In this document: positions 17,727-26,813 of the stretch, in pieces
How the letters are laid out: each line of letters starts with the position of its first letter
Position numbering within the stretch: the stretch's first letter is position 1
The notes under the pieces: generated by a model
Told to the model about the DNA's origin: nothing
Database searches by the model: none
Seen by the model: the letters and a program-made list of their open reading frames with translations, nothing else
Assembly (NCBI GenBank): GCA_001045525.1
Contig: LDWW01000015.1
Coordinates: forward strand, 49,313 to 113,312
DNA: 64,000 bases
Direction of reading: 5' to 3'
DNA from: Chitinispirillum alkaliphilum
GTDB taxonomy: Bacteria; Fibrobacterota; Chitinivibrionia; Chitinivibrionales; Chitinispirillaceae
Made by a program: the position numbers and the translations under genes

Positions 17727-18632
17727 ATGACAAAGCTTCCCTATCTTGACACCTATATGGCTTATCTGAAGATGGAGAAGGCCCTGAGTGATAACACGGC
17801 ACAGTCCTACCGGTTTGATTTGGTCCGTATGGCGGCTTATCTTAAACAGCATGGGGTTGTAAGTCTTGATAAGGTAACCCCAGGTCTTCTTTCCGGATAT
17901 ATACGTCTTCTATATGACATAGGGTTTGCCCCGGCTTCCATTCAGCGCTCCACCTCTTCTATCAGAAGTTTTTTTTCCTTCATCTCTTCAGAGGGCTTTA
18001 TAAGCAGCGATCCGACTGAATTGCTTGAAGCTCCAAGGAACTCAAGAACACTTCCATCTGTTTTGTCTGTGGAGGAGATTGAAAAAATTCTGGCTTCGGT
18101 CGATGTCACTGTAAAGGGTGGGTTGAGGAACAGAGCGATGCTTGAGACTCTTTATGCAACAGGAATGAGAGTTTCTGAGCTGAGATTTTTTGCACTTGAT
18201 CAGATTATCGAATCGGAAGGGCTTGTCAGGATTTTCGGCAAGGGGTCTAAAGAGAGAATTGTGCCGATTGGAGAAGCTGCGCTATACTGGATCAAACGAT
18301 ATTGTGAGGAGGACCGGTTTCATTTTTTCAAGCCATTTTCAGATAACACGGTTTTTTTGAGTGTGCGGGGAAAAGCCATAACGAGAATGGGTATATGGAA
18401 AATTATCCGGCAGTATGTAAATATTGCGGGTGTAGATAAAGAGGTGTCTCCCCATACTTTCCGACACTCCTTTGCAACCCACCTTTTGGAAGGTGGTGCA
18501 GATATCCGAACAGTTCAGGAGATGCTTGGGCATTCAAATATTGTTACAACTGAGATATACACTCATGTTGATAGGGAGTACCTAAAAGAGGTGCATAGAA
18601 GTTTCCATCCCCGTTTTAATCTCAATGGCTGA
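17727..18632 (+). CDS. xerD: Tyrosine recombinase XerD/XerC
   Basis: The 301-residue protein has an N-terminal SAM-like core-binding domain (YLKMEKALSDNTAQSY). The catalytic domain carries all hallmarks: Arg in ATGMRVSEL, Lys in GKGSKERIVP, HTFRHSFATH, LGHSNIVTTEIYTH and nucleophilic Tyr in that segment. It resolves chromosome dimers at dif with its paralogue. XerD is favoured over XerC by overall resemblance only. No integron or phage genes flank it, which argues for a housekeeping role. Confidence 0.85.
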   Translation: MTKLPYLDTYMAYLKMEKALSDNTAQSYRFDLVRMAAYLKQHGVVSLDKVTPGLLSGYIRLLYDIGFAPASIQRSTSSIRSFFSFISSEGFISSDPTELLEAPRNSRTLPSVLSVEEIEKILASVDVTVKGGLRNRAMLETLYATGMRVSELRFFALDQIIESEGLVRIFGKGSKERIVPIGEAALYWIKRYCEEDRFHFFKPFSDNTVFLSVRGKAITRMGIWKIIRQYVNIAGVDKEVSPHTFRHSFATHLLEGGADIRTVQEMLGHSNIVTTEIYTHVDREYLKEVHRSFHPRFNLNG

Positions 18633-18720
18633 GCGAAACAGGGTAACAGAGCATTTCATGCTGTGAGGCTGAATCGGCACTGATGGGCAGAAGTTTTGGA
18701 AACTGAAATGATGAATTTCC

Positions 18721-18751
18721 TTGACTTCCTTTTTGGTTCATTGGATATTTA
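18721..18751 (+). promoter_or_regulatory. Probable promoter of the HU/IHF gene
   Basis: TTGACT (18721-18726) is followed after about 17 bases by GATATT (18744-18749), overlapping TATTTA. The Shine-Dalgarno CGGAGGA and ATG 18776 follow closely. Confidence 0.35.
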
Positions 18752-18775
18752 TAGAAAACATCGGAGGACAAGTTT

Positions 18776-19084
18776 ATGGCAAATACAACCAAACATGATT
18801 TGATAGCTTCAGTTTCAAAAACAACCGGCCTAACCCAGGGTGACAGCAAAATTGTAATAGAGGAGTTACTTGAAACCATATCTTCTATTCTGGAAGAGGG
18901 ACACAATATAGAAATACGCGGTTTTGGAACATTTTATACCAAAGAGCGCAAACCCCGTCCGGCACGCAACCCAAAGACCGGAGAAGTCGTTCCGCTGCAA
19001 AGGAGAGTGGTTCCGCTTTTTAAGTATTCCAGTGAATTGAAAAAGAAGATAGCAGAAAATTTGATCAGTACTGCTACTATATAA
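18776..19084 (+). CDS. HU/IHF-family DNA-binding protein
   Basis: This is a 102-residue histone-like protein. The helical N-terminus (KHDLIASVSKTTGL) is followed by the beta-arm signature GFGTFYTKERKPRPARNPKTGE. The PRPARNPKTGE arm with its proline intercalates and bends DNA. It starts at ATG with CGGAGGA upstream. Its own terminator (19112-19157) isolates it from the surface-protein operon. Confidence 0.92.
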   Translation: MANTTKHDLIASVSKTTGLTQGDSKIVIEELLETISSILEEGHNIEIRGFGTFYTKERKPRPARNPKTGEVVPLQRRVVPLFKYSSELKKKIAENLISTATI

Positions 19085-19111
19085 TTAAAAACGAAAGTCT
19101 GGAAAAGTTTA

Positions 19112-19157
19112 AGCAGGTGTCTGTTTTGTTTGTAAACAGACACCTGCTTTTTTTTTT
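19112..19157 (+). terminator. Strong intrinsic terminator after HU
   Basis: AGCAGGTGTCTGTTT (19112-19126) and AAACAGACACCTGCT (19134-19148) form a 15-bp perfect stem with a 7-nt loop. A run of ten Ts (19148-19157) follows. Confidence 0.93.
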
Positions 19158-19242
19158 GCTAATGACTCTTTCTTCCTTGAAAAAATTTTTAAACAGGAAT
19201 ATAATAACGAAGACCTGTTTTCTTTGGGAAGAAGGAAAGTTT

Positions 19243-20703
19243 ATGACTGAAAAACAATATTTTCTGGTTGCTATTCTAGTGGTGTTTGCTGTTTTCAGGG
19301 TTGGAGCACAGGGCTTTTCCGAAGATGATTTTGGGGCAAATATTACATTGCCCAGTTTTGAAGCCAGAGTTTCGCTAGGGTTCAATTACGATATGTTAAA
19401 GCCTCCCACAGATGTGTCTTTCCATTATCCTGTAGGTTTTTTCGGAACTAATGTTCCCTTAAACCAAAATTTCAACCTTAGAAATATTGCAGGTAGTTTT
19501 GACAGAATCAGTGACTCTGTTTTCAATGATACCACTTTATTCAGAAATGGTGAGGATTTCCAACCCACTGCTGTGGCGCGCCAAAATCCAAACAACAGTG
19601 TTATTGTGAGTGTTCCGATGTTGGGTGGAGTCGGGAGTTTTTCCTATACGCAGAATTTCTTTCTGGAGTATGAGACTATTCTTGGCAATCCTTCGATTTT
19701 CCTCTCCTCTGATCTCGATGATGTAGACTTTATTCTGCGTGGAACCGTAAATGTTCCGCTGCATCTCTCGCTGGGTTGGGAGACCATGACATTTGGTTAT
19801 GCATATCAGGTGGACAGGAATTTTACTTTTGCATTTAATCTGAGCCGGCATCTCTTTTTTGCAGATCTGAGAGGAAGAATCGATGCGGATTTGCTTGGGA
19901 CTTATAATATTTATATCGACTCTGCAATGGGGTCTGTACACGGAGAACTTGACTATCCATCGGAGAGAATAAACGGGTATGCACTTGGGAGCTATGATGC
20001 TGAAGTGTGGACCCCGACACTGGGATTGAGATTCTGGAGATTCTCCCTTACATCGAGATTCGGTTTCAGTACCAGGGCGAGAGGGTCGTTTAGTGCAAGG
20101 TATTCACTCCCTGCATTCATTTATCCCGAAACGTTCAGGATGAAATACGATCTTGACGATCCGGATGTCTTAATGGATCCTGAAGTTAGGGAGCTTTTTC
20201 TGACCAATGCGGTAGATAGTTTGGGCTACAGTACTCAAAGCAGACTGCACTGGAAACTTCCGCATGCACATACTATAACTCTTGATCTCCTCGACAGGGC
20301 TGTTTCTATGTCGATCTCCTATACCAAACTGTTTGGGGAGTTGGAGATGCGTCTTGAGGATATCCGCAAAGAACAATGGGCAGCAGAATCAGGATCGGAC
20401 AGGGAGGGTTTGGTTGATTCGCTCGGTTTTGATGTAGGTGTATCAGTGGATCACATTATAATGTTTCACGGTCGATATTTAGGGGCTTTTTTGAACGCGG
20501 GGGTATGTGCTATTGATGTCAGAAGTGGGGAAAGAGAGAACGTTCTGGGGGAGAATGTGCCTGCGAAGTTAAGAATGGGTGATGCTGCCATGCTTCCGAT
20601 TCTGAATTTTGGATCAGCGATAGGTACCAAAATTCAGGTGTTATTGGAGCTAAACGTGTTACCGCTTCCTGCATTTAAAACAGGCATATACTACCATTTC
20701 TAA
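19243..20703 (+). CDS. Outer-membrane beta-barrel protein, DUF5723-like
   Basis: The 486-residue protein has signal peptide FLVAILVVFAVFRVGAQ. The body consists of alternating amphipathic strands typical of a barrel and ends in aromatic-rich TGIYYHF, the usual signal for outer-membrane insertion. It resembles DUF5723-like proteins of Fibrobacterota and Bacteroidota. An in-frame extension to 19117 would run through the upstream terminator. The ATG at 19243 with GAAGGA upstream and a clean signal peptide is therefore preferred. It is the first gene of an operon with the large secreted protein and the PorV-like protein. Confidence 0.7.
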   Translation: MTEKQYFLVAILVVFAVFRVGAQGFSEDDFGANITLPSFEARVSLGFNYDMLKPPTDVSFHYPVGFFGTNVPLNQNFNLRNIAGSFDRISDSVFNDTTLFRNGEDFQPTAVARQNPNNSVIVSVPMLGGVGSFSYTQNFFLEYETILGNPSIFLSSDLDDVDFILRGTVNVPLHLSLGWETMTFGYAYQVDRNFTFAFNLSRHLFFADLRGRIDADLLGTYNIYIDSAMGSVHGELDYPSERINGYALGSYDAEVWTPTLGLRFWRFSLTSRFGFSTRARGSFSARYSLPAFIYPETFRMKYDLDDPDVLMDPEVRELFLTNAVDSLGYSTQSRLHWKLPHAHTITLDLLDRAVSMSISYTKLFGELEMRLEDIRKEQWAAESGSDREGLVDSLGFDVGVSVDHIIMFHGRYLGAFLNAGVCAIDVRSGERENVLGENVPAKLRMGDAAMLPILNFGSAIGTKIQVLLELNVLPLPAFKTGIYYHF

Positions 20704-20723
20704 GAATTGAAAGGATCTGATTC

Positions 20724-23700
20724 ATGACCTGCTTGAAAAAGATTGTATTATGTTTGATTTGGATCTGTGCATGTTTGTCAATTGCCTCGGCGCAAACTGC
20801 CGGAGGGTATATAATTGTGAATGCTCCTATAGGGGCTGTAGGAAGTGAACAGGTGCTGACTGTCGAATGGAGTGGAACAGTAAGGGATGAACTACCCCTT
20901 GATCCTTCATTCAGGGCGCCAGATTCGGGCAGGATTTTTTTCGACCTCTATCCGGGAGGATCAGATCTTTCAAATTATCGCTATGAGGTCGATGTCGCCT
21001 GGGAAGATTATGACAATTATCACATTCCGGGCACTCCTCCCAGAAGGGGAATACAGTTCAGACCCACAGATCAGGAGGACATGGGAACGGGCGTTTATTA
21101 CTGTATAGTGGCCTGGCCGATGGAGTCAGACACTCTCTATTCAAATGAATTTCAGATTATGGTAGAGAGCCCCGATCCTGTTGACTGGGAATCTCCCTCA
21201 GGACGTACTGCCAATCTGACTCCGGTATTCAGGTGGAACGCAAACCCAGGTGTTCCTTATTACCATGTGATAATGTCAGATGAGGCAATTAAGATTGATG
21301 AATCAAGTGGTACAGTAAACCTCGAGGGTGTAAGTGTAGTTTGGCAAGCAATAACACCAAACACCAGTATCACCTACGGATCACCAGATCCGTCCGGAAC
21401 TATCACTGCAGATCCTCCCCCCTTATCACCCGGACAGCGATACACCTGGATGGTGCTGAACAACTACGGAAATCACCCGGCCTTCTCCTCTCAGGTTATA
21501 AAACTGCCACCCGGTGAATTTACAATCGAGGGTGAACCGCTGGAAAGACCGGTAAATGTTTACCCTGTAAATGAGTGGAACCTTACAAGTGTCGATAATG
21601 AAAAGTTCTCGTTTAAATGGACTAATCTCGATCCTGCTGCTAACACTTACCAGATATATGTTTACGCTGCAGCAGATTCTTTGATTGACGGATTGGGTGA
21701 GGATATTAGCGCAAAGATTGCAGTCTGGCAGAAGACGGTTTCTGCTCAGAAAGATGTAGACACGATGAGTGTAGAAATCGAAGCTTCATCCATTCTGACA
21801 AGTAACAAGTACGCATGGAGAGTGATTGCAATCGATGACAGGGGGGCTGGCAGTGGCGGGGAATTATCGGAATTTTCCTACTATGTACCTACTGGTACTA
21901 TGAACGTTTTTACAAGGGAAAAGCTGATTATGTCAAACGGTGAGTCTCTGGACACTGTTATAAACAGGGTTGGCCTGGTTGAGATTACCATGGATGTTCT
22001 CGATGGGCCAATGGAATCTGCTCTGCTGTTTTATACAAATCATGGTGGAGACCTCGTAAGAACACGTCCTGCCGGAACCTACCGTCTTACAGCTGTAAAG
22101 GAAGGCTATGAATCGCTGAGCCGAACGGTTGAGCTTGGGGATGGGGACGTTACCTTTGACACACTATATATGACGCGCCCGGCCTCAACTGTTTTTGGAA
22201 GAGTTAAGGATCAAACCGGCAGCGGTATAAACCTGGCTACCGTAAGGGCGATATCCGACAGAAATGACACAGTTGAAGTCAGGACTGATTCCAGAGGCAG
22301 TTTTGTACTTAACTGCTATGGAGCGGATTGGTGGATATCTGCCAGAAAAACAGGCTACAGGGAATCTTCCGTCAGGAAGATAACACTGGGTGATGGACAG
22401 AATTTTAATTTCGGAGCTGTTGAACTTCAGGTAAATGAACATACTCTTTCCGGCAATGTGAAAAATAACAACAATGATCCGGTGTTGGGAGCAAGAGTAC
22501 GGCTCTTTCAAAACGGTAATCTCGTGGATCAGGTGTCATCTACACCTCAGGATGGTTCTTACTCCTTTTCTGTTGAGCCCGGTAATTATACTCTGAAAGC
22601 AGACCGTGCAGGTTTTACATCGTATACAAGAGAAGTAACTCTGACCGGGTCAAGAACGATCAGTATTACCCTTAACCCGGGTGCTGCTATGGTAGCGGGA
22701 AGAATTATCGGCAGAACCTGGTCAAACAGCCGTCAGGATTATGTGTATGCACCGATCAGGCAGGCTCAGATACAGTTTATAGATACGCAATCCCCCTCAC
22801 AAAAAATTACTGTCTATTCAGATGCTACTTACGGTAACTACAGTGTAAGTCTTGCGGGTAATAAGAACTACAAAGTTATTGCTTCAGCCCCGGGATTTTC
22901 AAGCATGGGTGAATCAGGGTTAATTGAAACGGTTCCCTTTACAACTCACACCCACAATGATACTCTTCAGCGAAAAGCAACGATCAGCGGAAACGTAAGA
23001 ATGATTGATGGGCAACCGGTGAGCGGTGTGTCCTTATCCCTTTCTGATACTTCACGCAATGTGACAGTCGTATCCGGACAGAGCGGATCAAACGGGATTT
23101 TTGAGTTAAACAGGATACCAGATGGGGAGTATGAATTACGGGCCGGAAGGGATGGTCTCGTGGTCAACAATTTTTCTCCGTCAGGATCGGTGACCGTTGT
23201 TGAGGGAAGAGCCATGCCAAATGATTTCGAGATCATGATGGAGGCAGGGGAGAAAACAATAAAATGGGTTGTCGAGGATTACGAGGGCAGTGGGTCAGTG
23301 AAAGTTCAGTCACCATTTCTAAGGAATATTTCGTTCCAGGATTCATTGACCAATGCCGGTCCCGGGGTTTACATTTTCCAGGCCGATGCAGATTCTGATT
23401 CCATTATCGACCTCTCATTCAGAAGAGTTGAGGTGCCCGTTGATGTCCAAACCTTTACAGACACATTTTCGCTGGGAGTCTCTCATGCCTCCCCCGACAC
23501 TTTGATTCCGGAAAACGGATCGGTATCTCTGACCTTAAGATCTGTAAATGTACTTGATTCTGCAGTTATCTATTACAGAAACAGGGGTACCTCTTCATTT
23601 GAATCCCAAACACTCTCAGAACCTGACAGTAGCTATATATTTACATTTGTCCCAAGGGAGAACGGAACTGATCTGATTTACTATTTTCAGGCATTCTCCG

Positions 23701-25217
23701 GTAATGATGTTTATGGTTATGCCCAAGAGGTTTTTACCGCATTTGTGAAACCAGATACAACAAGACTGTCCCGTATTGAGATTTTTCCATTTTCAGAACA
23801 AATCGTATCCCTGCCTATATCGTATGAAGTAGAATTTTCTCTCAGGGGATACTATGCATCCTCTTTCATTCCCGCCGGAAATCTCAGTGATGATGCAATT
23901 GCCTGGGAACTGATAAATGCCCAGGGCAGTCGGCTTCAAAGCAATACCGGTACAAAGGTTAATCTCAGAACATCCAACTCTGGCAGTACAGACACCGTAT
24001 GGTTAAGGGTGACCATTGATACCACCGAAATAGGCCTGGTCCCTGGATTGTCAGAAATCGACTCTGTCGGATTTGTTGTAACCGGTTCACGTATTGGGAG
24101 AATCGGAATTGCAAGGATTGACAACCGAAGCCCTGATCCTATAACAACATCGCGTGCCGACAGGGCTGTTTTCAGGGCAACCGGATTTGACTCCAAAGGG
24201 AACCGTTTGGATGTAGTACCAAATTGGTCAATATCTCCCGTTGATGCTGGGATTATAAGTAAAGAAGGAGTCTTCAGGCCATCAGAGAATTTTGTTGGAC
24301 ATGTAAGAGTGTTTGCAAGTGTGGGTTCAGTTACCGGAGAGTATAGTCCATACAATCGGAATGAAAATGTGCTGGATGCCGGGTTGCCTGTTCGCTACAT
24401 ACTAAGACATAAAGACAGAGCAGATACAGCAGATACCAGAAAGGGGTGTGTGTTGATATTCCCTAAAGGTGTTCTAAGGGAGGGTGAGAGTGGTTTGATT
24501 GAGATAAAAACTCCTGATACCAGAAATCAGGTCAAGAGAGGTTTTGGCAATGTGAGAATGGTTGACAGTATAGCGTATGAAATCAGCCAACTTGAAAGTG
24601 TCAGATTCAGGGACAGTGTGACACTGGTCCTTGGTATACCTCAGGAATTCAGAGAATTGGCTTTGACAGGAGAAAGAGATTTTTGGATAGCCAGATGGGA
24701 CCGGGATAGTTTGCAATGGAACATACTGGAAAATTCGGTTGTTTCTTCTGCTGGGGAGGCCGTGAGTGCAAATGTAGCACACTTTTCGAAGTTTGCGGTC
24801 GTGTCACAGCCCAGGGAACTCTCTGCAAAACTTGAAATATCACCCAATCCATTTTCACCATTCATAAGACCTGTAAACGAATATGGACAGGATGCCCGTT
24901 TTGGAACCTGCATTCGGTACCGAATCGAGGCCCCGGAGCAGAGAGTTGCCAGTGCCAGGATCAACATATTCAACAATGTGGGGGACAGAGTATGGGCTGT
25001 TGAGCATCTGAATGCATCTTCTGGGGAGCATCGGATCTGGTGGGACGGACGTACCACAAGCAGAGAAGAAGTTTTTAGGGATGGTGCTGTGGGAGAGTTG
25101 AGTGGAATCAACCAGGGGCGGATGCTTAGAAATGGAAGATATTTTGTGGTTCTCACGGTCAGGGATATCAACGGTAAAGAAGTTCAGCACGTAAGACAAG
25201 TCATTCTGATGAAATGA
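20724..25217 (+). CDS. Giant secreted repeat protein with carboxypeptidase-regulatory-like domains
   Basis: The 1497-residue protein has signal peptide CLIWICACLSIASAQ. Residues 30-400 are beta-sandwich/FN3-like. Four consecutive carboxypeptidase-regulatory-like domains lie at about 480-560, 565-645, 650-745 and 755-835, with recurring patterns such as VFGRVKDQTGSGIN, LSGNVKNNNNDPV and ISGNVRMIDGQPVSG. Further Ig-like domains follow. The last 100 residues (LEISPNPFSPF to VRQVILMK) form a FlgD-Ig/type IX sorting-like domain. It is probably surface-anchored and may act in adhesion or polymer binding. Its stop overlaps an ATG of the next frame, so it is closely linked to the PorV-like gene. Confidence 0.75.
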   Translation: MTCLKKIVLCLIWICACLSIASAQTAGGYIIVNAPIGAVGSEQVLTVEWSGTVRDELPLDPSFRAPDSGRIFFDLYPGGSDLSNYRYEVDVAWEDYDNYHIPGTPPRRGIQFRPTDQEDMGTGVYYCIVAWPMESDTLYSNEFQIMVESPDPVDWESPSGRTANLTPVFRWNANPGVPYYHVIMSDEAIKIDESSGTVNLEGVSVVWQAITPNTSITYGSPDPSGTITADPPPLSPGQRYTWMVLNNYGNHPAFSSQVIKLPPGEFTIEGEPLERPVNVYPVNEWNLTSVDNEKFSFKWTNLDPAANTYQIYVYAAADSLIDGLGEDISAKIAVWQKTVSAQKDVDTMSVEIEASSILTSNKYAWRVIAIDDRGAGSGGELSEFSYYVPTGTMNVFTREKLIMSNGESLDTVINRVGLVEITMDVLDGPMESALLFYTNHGGDLVRTRPAGTYRLTAVKEGYESLSRTVELGDGDVTFDTLYMTRPASTVFGRVKDQTGSGINLATVRAISDRNDTVEVRTDSRGSFVLNCYGADWWISARKTGYRESSVRKITLGDGQNFNFGAVELQVNEHTLSGNVKNNNNDPVLGARVRLFQNGNLVDQVSSTPQDGSYSFSVEPGNYTLKADRAGFTSYTREVTLTGSRTISITLNPGAAMVAGRIIGRTWSNSRQDYVYAPIRQAQIQFIDTQSPSQKITVYSDATYGNYSVSLAGNKNYKVIASAPGFSSMGESGLIETVPFTTHTHNDTLQRKATISGNVRMIDGQPVSGVSLSLSDTSRNVTVVSGQSGSNGIFELNRIPDGEYELRAGRDGLVVNNFSPSGSVTVVEGRAMPNDFEIMMEAGEKTIKWVVEDYEGSGSVKVQSPFLRNISFQDSLTNAGPGVYIFQADADSDSIIDLSFRRVEVPVDVQTFTDTFSLGVSHASPDTLIPENGSVSLTLRSVNVLDSAVIYYRNRGTSSFESQTLSEPDSSYIFTFVPRENGTDLIYYFQAFSGNDVYGYAQEVFTAFVKPDTTRLSRIEIFPFSEQIVSLPISYEVEFSLRGYYASSFIPAGNLSDDAIAWELINAQGSRLQSNTGTKVNLRTSNSGSTDTVWLRVTIDTTEIGLVPGLSEIDSVGFVVTGSRIGRIGIARIDNRSPDPITTSRADRAVFRATGFDSKGNRLDVVPNWSISPVDAGIISKEGVFRPSENFVGHVRVFASVGSVTGEYSPYNRNENVLDAGLPVRYILRHKDRADTADTRKGCVLIFPKGVLREGESGLIEIKTPDTRNQVKRGFGNVRMVDSIAYEISQLESVRFRDSVTLVLGIPQEFRELALTGERDFWIARWDRDSLQWNILENSVVSSAGEAVSANVAHFSKFAVVSQPRELSAKLEISPNPFSPFIRPVNEYGQDARFGTCIRYRIEAPEQRVASARINIFNNVGDRVWAVEHLNASSGEHRIWWDGRTTSREEVFRDGAVGELSGINQGRMLRNGRYFVVLTVRDINGKEVQHVRQVILMK

Positions 25218-25255
25218 GAAGTGCTACTACAAATGAAACAGAGCGGAGGCTTGTA

Positions 25256-26782
25256 GTGAAGTCATTTATTATAATACTGGTTATGCTATCTGTTGTTTAC
25301 AGCAGCGAAAATCAAGGTGGTGTCTCCAAAGTCAGTGTAGGTGTATTGGCTCTATCGGCAGATGAGTCTCAGAGAGAAGATGCTGAACGGATGACTGGCG
25401 AACTGCAGACTGCACTTTCCGATATGGGCTTTTATGATGTGTACTCTCCTGCGCAGATAAGGGATGGGTTGGAGAGAAGGCATCTTAATGTACCCTCATT
25501 AATACGTGATCCCCGATGTGTTCTTCATGTTGGAAGGGCTCTTGGACTCGATAGGATGATTTACGGTTCGGTGGAAGTGTATCGAAACAGAGCCGGTATC
25601 TCACTGTATCTGATTGATGTCGGCCTCAGACAAACAATTGATAGGGTGCATATCAAAGGAGAGCCCGGAATCGATGCATCAACTGTACTGATGTCCGCTG
25701 TTTACAGATTACATGGCCAGAACGATACCCTCGCTACTGTACCATATTTTGGTCCGCAGGTTGACAACAAAAAGGGCCTTCTGGTCTCAGGGACTGCTTT
25801 TCTTGGTACAGGGTTGCTTTACGCTGTGATAAACAGTTTAATTGAACACAACAACGGGTATACCGTTTCAGGTGAAAATGTTAACTACAGAAACGAAGGG
25901 TTGAGCGGATTTTCATCCTCTGCCAATCAGATACCTGTTTTCGCCCGTCCGGCTGCATTGGCTAATTCATACACCGCAGTATCCGATGATGCGTACGGGG
26001 TATTGTATAATCCTGCAGGTATGGCATGGGTTGACGGACCTCAGATGGCGGGTGCATATCAGTACAGGTATGGGCTGCTGGATGTGATGTCTGCTTCCTA
26101 TGTAAACAGGGCTACCAGAGAGATCGGTTTTGGTCATGCATTACTCTATGCCTCTGATAGAGATTTCGCCCTTACGGAGCTGTTTTTCGTGACATCGGTG
26201 GCCTACAGATTAAACCATCTGTTTCAGTCTCTTAACCCGCTTTCCCTGGGCGTATCTCTAAAAGTTGCCTCCAGCAGGGTTAAAAATCTCTCTCCAGATT
26301 CTCCGGCAGGATCTTCGATTGGGGCTGGGCTGGATGTAGGGCTGATATGGGAGTTGAGTGAGAGAATCAGATATGGATTGTTGCTGAGAGATTTACCTGT
26401 GATAAACAGGTGGAAAAACAGTGTGACAGATCATAGCTATTTTGAGGCTCATGCCGCGACTCTTCATATGGGTGGCAGTTTTCAGGCCGGCTATTCCACT
26501 CTCCTGGTTGCTGATGGACAGATCCCTGTATATCAGGATCAGCCTTGGAAAATGGGAGGGGGTTTGGAGCACGAACTGTTCAGAACAATTGCCCTTAGGA
26601 TAGGAATGCAAAAAGAGATTATGAGTACAGACCCTACCCCCTGGAAAATTACCGGTGGATTTGGGCTGCGGCTCGATACAGAGAATCTTTTCGGAAGATC
26701 ACTTCAGCTTGATTGCTCATATGAGCATAATACTTCCGGAGTTTTCAATGTACTCAATATTTCGGCTAAAGCAGACTTTTAA
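25256..26782 (+). CDS. Outer-membrane protein with CsgG-like N-terminus and PorV/UPF0164-like barrel
   Basis: The reading frame is open from ATG 25214, but GTG 25256 has GGAGG six bases upstream and starts directly at signal peptide KSFIIILVMLSVVYS; that start gives 508 residues. Mature residues 25-160 (VGVLALSADES, ERMTGELQTAL) resemble the nucleotide-like fold of CsgG/TolB lipoproteins. From about 235 on, ARPAALANSYTAVSDDAYGVLYNPAGMAW is the typical PorV/PorQ/UPF0164 barrel entry, and the rest is beta strands ending in KADF. PorV shuttles type IX cargo in Bacteroidetes, and the neighbouring giant protein could be such cargo; this is inference. Confidence 0.65.
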   Translation: MKSFIIILVMLSVVYSSENQGGVSKVSVGVLALSADESQREDAERMTGELQTALSDMGFYDVYSPAQIRDGLERRHLNVPSLIRDPRCVLHVGRALGLDRMIYGSVEVYRNRAGISLYLIDVGLRQTIDRVHIKGEPGIDASTVLMSAVYRLHGQNDTLATVPYFGPQVDNKKGLLVSGTAFLGTGLLYAVINSLIEHNNGYTVSGENVNYRNEGLSGFSSSANQIPVFARPAALANSYTAVSDDAYGVLYNPAGMAWVDGPQMAGAYQYRYGLLDVMSASYVNRATREIGFGHALLYASDRDFALTELFFVTSVAYRLNHLFQSLNPLSLGVSLKVASSRVKNLSPDSPAGSSIGAGLDVGLIWELSERIRYGLLLRDLPVINRWKNSVTDHSYFEAHAATLHMGGSFQAGYSTLLVADGQIPVYQDQPWKMGGGLEHELFRTIALRIGMQKEIMSTDPTPWKITGGFGLRLDTENLFGRSLQLDCSYEHNTSGVFNVLNISAKADF

Positions 26783-26791
26783 AGCGGGAAA

Positions 26792-26813
26792 CAGCGGATT
26801 TAAAAATCCACTG
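26792..26813. terminator. Bidirectional hairpin between convergent genes
   Basis: CAGCGGATTT pairs with AAATCCACTG, with one G-T wobble on the minus strand. It overlaps the stop codon of the minus-strand phosphatase and follows the PorV-like gene. T-runs are short, so efficiency is uncertain. Confidence 0.45.

Noticed and set aside
17727..18632. Xer recombinase as sign of an integron or phage
   Set aside because: Flanking genes are housekeeping; no att repeats, cassette array or phage genes were seen.
19117..19242. N-terminal extension of the DUF5723-like protein
   Set aside because: It would run through the HU terminator and lacks a ribosome site; ATG 19243 starts a proper signal peptide.
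24641..25171. 176-codon minus-strand ORF
   Set aside because: It is antisense to the giant secreted protein and has no recognisable features.
25214..25255. N-terminal extension of the PorV-like protein
   Set aside because: GTG 25256 has GGAGG at the right distance and begins directly at the signal peptide.
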